NCBI GenBank assembly: GCA_030533445.1
Contig: CM060064.1
Coordinates: 47,683,287-47,747,286, forward strand
Direction of reading: 5' to 3'
Length of the DNA: 64,000 nucleotides
From: Cyprinodon diabolis
Taxonomy: Eukaryota; Chordata; Actinopteri; Cyprinodontiformes; Cyprinodontidae
Shown here: in pieces, positions 59,280 to 64,000 of the stretch
Numbering within the stretch: position 1 is the first letter of the stretch
How the letters are laid out: every line of letters starts with the position of its first letter
Program-made: the position numbers and the translations under genes
The notes under the pieces: generated by a model
What the model saw: the letters and a program-made list of their open reading frames with translations, nothing else
Database searches by the model: none
Told to the model about the DNA's origin: nothing

Positions 59280-60825
59280 GTTTCTGCAGGGCGTCCGCTT
59301 CCTGTTTGGCTAACCTGGTTCCTCCATAGAGAGCATTTCTCTAACTGTCTCTACTCTCTATGTGCACCCAGCCTTCCACCTGCCACCAAGGGCTGCAGAG
59401 GCCTGTTTATTAAGGCAGGGAAACACCTAAAGACGCCGGACAGCCAGCTTGAAAACCAGTTACAGAGCAGTTATTTTATACAGTTAACAAAAACATTAGG
59501 TGTGTTTGAGAATAAGAATCCTGTCGGCGTCACCGATCCCAGCCTGGATTTGACTCAGTATCGGATCGTGAAGGTGGTGGTGTCAAACCTTATTTGGGAA
59601 GATGATTTACGGAACTGAATCTGTTCATTTTCATATAAAGCAACTGAATTAAAGAAATTGGAAAATGCATCAAATCGGTTTGATTATTTATGAATTAAAA
59701 TAGTGATTTCACTGTTAGCGTTTGAAATCTGCCTCCCAGCTCAGATCAAAGCTCTTCTGCAGCTTTCATGGATAATACACTGATTATGATCAGCTCGTTA
59801 TAACTTTCTATTTATTCAGCTTAGTTAAACGATAGAGAGGTTTTGGTTATAGTCCAATCTGTGGCAGCGATGAAGGTAACTGAAGGGGCTTAAAGCGCTC
59901 TGTCAGACCCCAGCATGGACACAGGAAACATGGCCGCAGTTGGATTGTTTTTTTTGCATTTCTGGAGAACGGAGGAAAGTTTCTGTCTAACAGATGATGG
60001 TCGATGTGCTTCAACATGCTCTCAGCCAAGCTTATCCACGTTTTATCAACAACGGTTTTACTTTTACTCTCACTTTTTTCTCATCTAAAGGTCAAACCCT
60101 GCAGATGGAAGGTTTGCACCAGGATGCTTTCAGGATTTAGTTTTTTTAAACTCTTCACCACAGCTATTTAAGCATAGCAGGCAGAAACAAGCAGGAAGGA
60201 AAACATGTCTGCACTGTTAAAGTTTCCACCTGTGACTGTGACCGCCACGCTTCTTTAGGATGATGAAACGTTGGCGGTAATCCCGCTGCTTCTTCTCCTG
60301 TCTGATCACATCCTGAAGCTAACGTTTCACAACCGAACAAAGAAAGTCTGACCCAAAGACACAGAAAAGCAGATCTCCTGCTTCTGCCAAATATTTACTT
60401 TATTAATCACTCAATTATCTGAAACCACTAAATGATGAAAGGCAGAAGAAGGTAAGAACACCTGGACGGTTTGCTCTATGCTAGGCTGAGCCTTTCAGCC
60501 ATTTATCATTTTATCAAAGTGATTAAGCTTTGATGTTTAATCTGCAAATGAAACCAAAAGAAGACAAACTGATCAGGCCTTCATTTTGGGGACATTTCCT
60601 GCTTTGATGTGTAAATATTTTAAGCAGAACAGCTTCATCCAGAGCTGCAGGCTTCTCTGCTAAAACCAAAGAAAACTTTTTTTTCAATCTAAGTGATATT
60701 TTGCTTCTGTCAGTCTCTAAATCAGTAAATGGTTTTCATTGATTGCCTTGAAATTGGAATTTAATTAATTAATTAAAGGAAGGATGGGCAGAGCGAAGTG
60801 TTTATGTGGTCACCCATGAAGATGA
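59280..60825. other. No gene recognised
   Basis: Intergenic sequence without supported exons or repeats. Confidence 0.4.
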
Positions 60826-60837
60826 TGAAAATATGTC

Positions 60838-61700
60838 GTCAACGTCCCTTTTTCCCGTGACGGTGACGAGACGAAAACGCACAAAAATTGTTTCCAGAAA
60901 ATAAAAATATGACGAAAATAAAAAAGGATTTTCGTTAAAGAGACTAAGACCAGACAAAATTTACGATCCATTGACGAATGGACATTAAGAAATCTAATTG
61001 TTTATGATTAATTTCTATAAGTGTTTCTTGAGCTTCATAGAAGATTACGCGTTGTTGCGCTGTTTGTCCCTACATGGGCCTGTCCCACAGAGCCTCGCGC
61101 CGCCCAGTCAGTACTAGCAGAGGGTTTATACTCATAGTTCAACCGGTGTGCGTTTCTTTAAACAACTCCTGGATGCATGGAGCCATTTTGTTTACAACGT
61201 GAAGCAAAACACCAGAGGAAGGACGCCGGGTGGACCTGTAGTAGTGGGAACAGGTGTGTGTGTGCCTTGCTCTGCCTGTGTCTGTCTCTCTTCATAGAAG
61301 AAAGATGTTCTACTGATACTCTGGATATTAATCGTTTAAATTTCTTCCTCCCAACTAGATTCCTGACCCAGTGACATCACAGCCAGATCAGAGGTTGGGG
61401 AAGGAAGGGATTCTGTTGCAGAGATGTTGGGAGCCCCCCCACCGTGCAAACCTGACTCCAAAGAGCAGAAAGCCCTGGAGAACTCAGTGGCAAAGTGGAT
61501 TGGGCGTTCTGATCTGCCTGCAAGGACCATGGAGGATGAAGACTTTGTGGATATGATGAAACAAGCCGACAGAAGGTTTAATGTGTGCAGAGGGATATAT
61601 GTTAGAAAGAGAATCAGTGTGTGAAGTTCTATCATTTACAGCGTTGACTAAAATGACAAAAATTTGACTAAGACAAAAATTTAATTTTCGTTATTTAGAC
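60838..61700 (+). mobile_element. hAT remnant (BED-type family)
   Basis: The ends are rich in GACTAAGAC/AAAATTTTCGT words (GTCAACGTCC left, GCGTTGACTAAAATGACA right). The plus frame at 61424-61624 reads KEQKALENSVAKWIGRSDLP and then MEDEDFVDMMKQADRRF, the N-terminal part of BED-finger hAT transposases. The rest is deleted. Confidence 0.6.
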
Positions 61701-61827
61701 TAAGACTAAAACTAAATTTAAAAAAGCTGAAGAAATGAACACTGGCAGAGTGACAGGTAGACGGTAATGTAATAATGTGATTATTCAGTCAAGGACCAGA
61801 ACAGGAGAGCTTATACACTGAGGAAGA

Positions 61828-61848
61828 TGGGGGGGGGGGGGGGGGGGG
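61828..61848. repeat. G homopolymer run
   Basis: About 20 consecutive G. Confidence 0.9.
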
Positions 61849-62204
61849 CGTCTAAGTGGCAAAGTGACGCCATTTTTAGCTTCCAAGCTCCTCCAGGGCG
61901 GCGTCCATGTGGACAGAATTTCCTGCACCACTGTTCGGACAGATCCATGGATTAAAACATGCACCCCCACTGGTGAGGGTCCAAAACACTGGCAGCTAGT
62001 GGAGTTTCCTCCAGGGGGCGCTATAACTTCAACTTAGACGTATACCAAAAACCAATCTAATGTATACTAAGGTATAACTCCAGTATATTTATATAAACAA
62101 CAAAAAACAACTTTCTAAAATGTTCTGCTTTAAATCAGTCCTAGCTGTCTTTATCCATGCTGGGTCCTGATGTTTGAAAAAGGAGGCAGAAAGCAGGATA
62201 CAGC

Positions 62205-62726
62205 GTTAGCCTCACTGCACACAGTTAGCCTCACTGCATACAGTTAGCCTCACTGCATACAGTTAGCCTCACTGTATGCAGTTAGCCTCACTGCATACAG
62301 TTAGCCTCACTGCACAGAGTTAGCCTCACTGTATGCAGTTAGCCTCACTGCATACAGTTAGCCTCACTGTAAGCAGTTAGCCTCACTGCATACAGTTAGC
62401 CTCACTGTATGCAGTTAGCCTCACTGCACACAGTTAGCCTCACTGCATACAGTTAGCCTCACTGTATGCAGTTAGCCTCACTGCACAGAGTTACCCTCAC
62501 TGTATACAGTTAGCCTCACTGTATGCAGTTAGCCTCACTGCACAGAGTTAGCCTCACTGCATACAGTTAGCCTCACTGCATACAGTTAGCCTCACTGCAC
62601 AGAGTTAGCCTCACTGTATGCAGTTAGCCTCACTGCATACAGTTAGCCTCACTGTATGCAGTTAGCCTCACTGTATACAGTTAGCCTCACTGCACAGAGT
62701 TAGCCTCACTGTATGCAGTTAGCCTA
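62205..62726. repeat. 19-bp minisatellite GTTAGCCTCACTGCATACA
   Basis: About 27 units with alternating variants ending TGCATACA, TGTATGCA and TGCACAGA. No unique spacers, so not CRISPR. Confidence 0.95.
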
Positions 62727-63084
62727 GCCTTGATGCTAAATAATTCTATAAACCGGTTAATCAGCCGAACTTTGTAGCAGAAGACTTAACGTCAGCGCTG
62801 TGGAGGGAGGTGGGGTGCAAATGAAGCTGCTTTCAGCTGTATTTAGAGTCCCGGGGGGAAAATCGTCACCAATCTGACGACGAAGGAAATAGATTTACTC
62901 TTCATTAAAGATTAAATATATATCTTGCAAATCTAAAAAGATAAATGAATATATTTCAAAATATTTTTATTTTATAATTTAATGTTTATTCGTTTTCTAT
63001 GTCTTAAGGTCATTTAGTGAGTGGTGTGGAACCCTAGCGCCCTCTATTGACCAGCTGCCACTGATTGACGTCCTGTGGTTTAGC

Positions 63085-63420
63085 TTGTAACATAGAGCAA
63101 ATGTCTGTTGCTCTATGATGGCAAAGAAATGCCTTGAAAATGGCAGTGCAGTGGTGCCCAACACCAACTGATCCATTGTAGAAGAGCATGGTGGTGGCAT
63201 TATCATGCTCGGGGATACCTTTTATTCATACAAGTTTTTTTTTCTCAACATCAGCCAGTGTTTGCTGGAGGGCTGAGGATGAGGAGGGAGTTTTAGCTCC
63301 ACAGTGAAGCAAAGCAAACGTCTAAATCCGAGAAGCAAATCCTGAATCCGACAGCCGGGCTCCTCTGATCCATCCTCACAATCTGAGCGAGTGGGAGAAC
63401 ATCATGAAGTCAGGAAGTGA
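63085..63420 (+). mobile_element. Decayed Tc1 transposase 3' remnant
   Basis: GGTGGTGGCATTATCATGCT matches the GGGIIM(L) segment, and GAGCGAGTGGGAGAACATCATG lies at the end of the same remnant. Frame lost. Confidence 0.45.
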
Positions 63421-64000
63421 GAGTTTTTCTCTTTCTAAATTAATTAGAAATTCATCAGGAAAAGGTTTTTAAATGATTCATGGTCTAATTTATTAACCAA
63501 ATGTACAGAAGTGAGTTGACTTTAGAAATCTCCTGTAAATGAGTCCTAATGTGGACCGATACGGTCCGATTGTTGAGAGTTACCTCATGTCTGACTCTTC
63601 TTGTGGTCCATCATTAACGCTTGCAGCTGCATTAAATCAGTGATTAAGTCAGATCCTGTTAAAACAGAAACGGCTGCCAGATTCCTGACTGACACCAGGA
63701 AAATGAATCAGACCTCAAAGACCTGCGTTAGTTTCAGAAGGGGAGATTTTAACATCTTAAATCTATCTCAGAGCTCCGATGATGTTTGTTTCTGTGAGCA
63801 GACCCAAAAACTACTTTACAGACCTGCAGAAAACTCTATAAAAACGCAGGAAGATCAGAACTTAAGGTGGTCATCTCTTTACTGAGGATATTACCAACAC
63901 AACAAACAGAAAAAATAAGTTTAAAAACCAAAGAGAAATGTGTTAGTCAGCAGATGACCTCCCAACCTCCTCCGATAACATTCAGCCCCCGTCTCGGTCT
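63421..64000. other. No gene recognised
   Basis: A 94-codon plus frame (63601-63885) has no recognised domain or splice context. Confidence 0.4.

Noticed and set aside
62205..62726. Regular short repeats resembling a CRISPR array
   Set aside because: Units are contiguous 19-mers without unique spacers, in a vertebrate context.

Overview
This window looks like teleost fish genomic DNA, most likely from a spiny-rayed fish of the killifish/livebearer type. The evidence is intron-split genes with GT/AG junctions, a fish-style two-domain C-type lectin and many repeat families that resemble those of teleosts (tRNA-headed SINE, L2/Rex-like LINEs, Tc1 and hAT transposons, long simple satellites). 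There are no bacterial operons and no CRISPR array. Species is inferred from style only.

Three protein genes could be rebuilt exon by exon with consistent phases. (1) A plus-strand S100-like gene (2397-10260, 3 exons, 103 aa) ends in a CaaX-like tail. (2) A minus-strand secreted C-type lectin (25053-19325, 5 exons, 324 aa) has two tandem lectin domains, a charged C-terminal tail and a TATA-bearing promoter near 25570. (3) A minus-strand trypsin-fold serine protease (30387-28892, 6 exons, 250 aa) keeps His/Asp/Ser but has an unusual specificity pocket. A fourth, tentative minus-strand gene is seen only as its 3' part: Tyr/Asp-rich, N-glycosylatable stalk exons (present twice through a segmental duplication, about 50.0-50.2 kb and 53.5-53.8 kb) joined in phase to a last exon at 44.3 kb that looks like a GPI-anchor signal.

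Most of the rest is repeat. Region by region: 0-2.2 kb minisatellite, SINE and Tc1 remnants; 2.4-10.3 kb the S100-like gene, with a hAT-like element carrying a clean solo LTR and several dispersed repeats in its first intron; 11-19 kb a hAT fragment, a 1.35-kb CATC satellite, MITEs and a 1.17-kb 12-bp minisatellite; 19-25.6 kb the lectin gene with two LINE fragments in one intron; 26-28 kb a MITE and a decayed hAT; 28.9-30.4 kb the protease; 32-40 kb LINE, LTR and hAT pieces; 41-48 kb related terminal-inverted-repeat elements and a Tc1 element; 48-54 kb a 0.95-kb (GGGAT)n array and the segmental duplication; 54-64 kb a second Tc1 element, LTR-like sequence, a BED-type hAT and a 19-bp minisatellite.

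The lectin and protease are plausible secreted defence-type proteins, but nothing here shows that the genes act together. No novel multi-gene system is evident. The best leads are the CaaX-tailed S100-like protein, the altered S1 pocket of the protease, and the duplicated sulfotyrosine-like stalk exons of the putative GPI protein.
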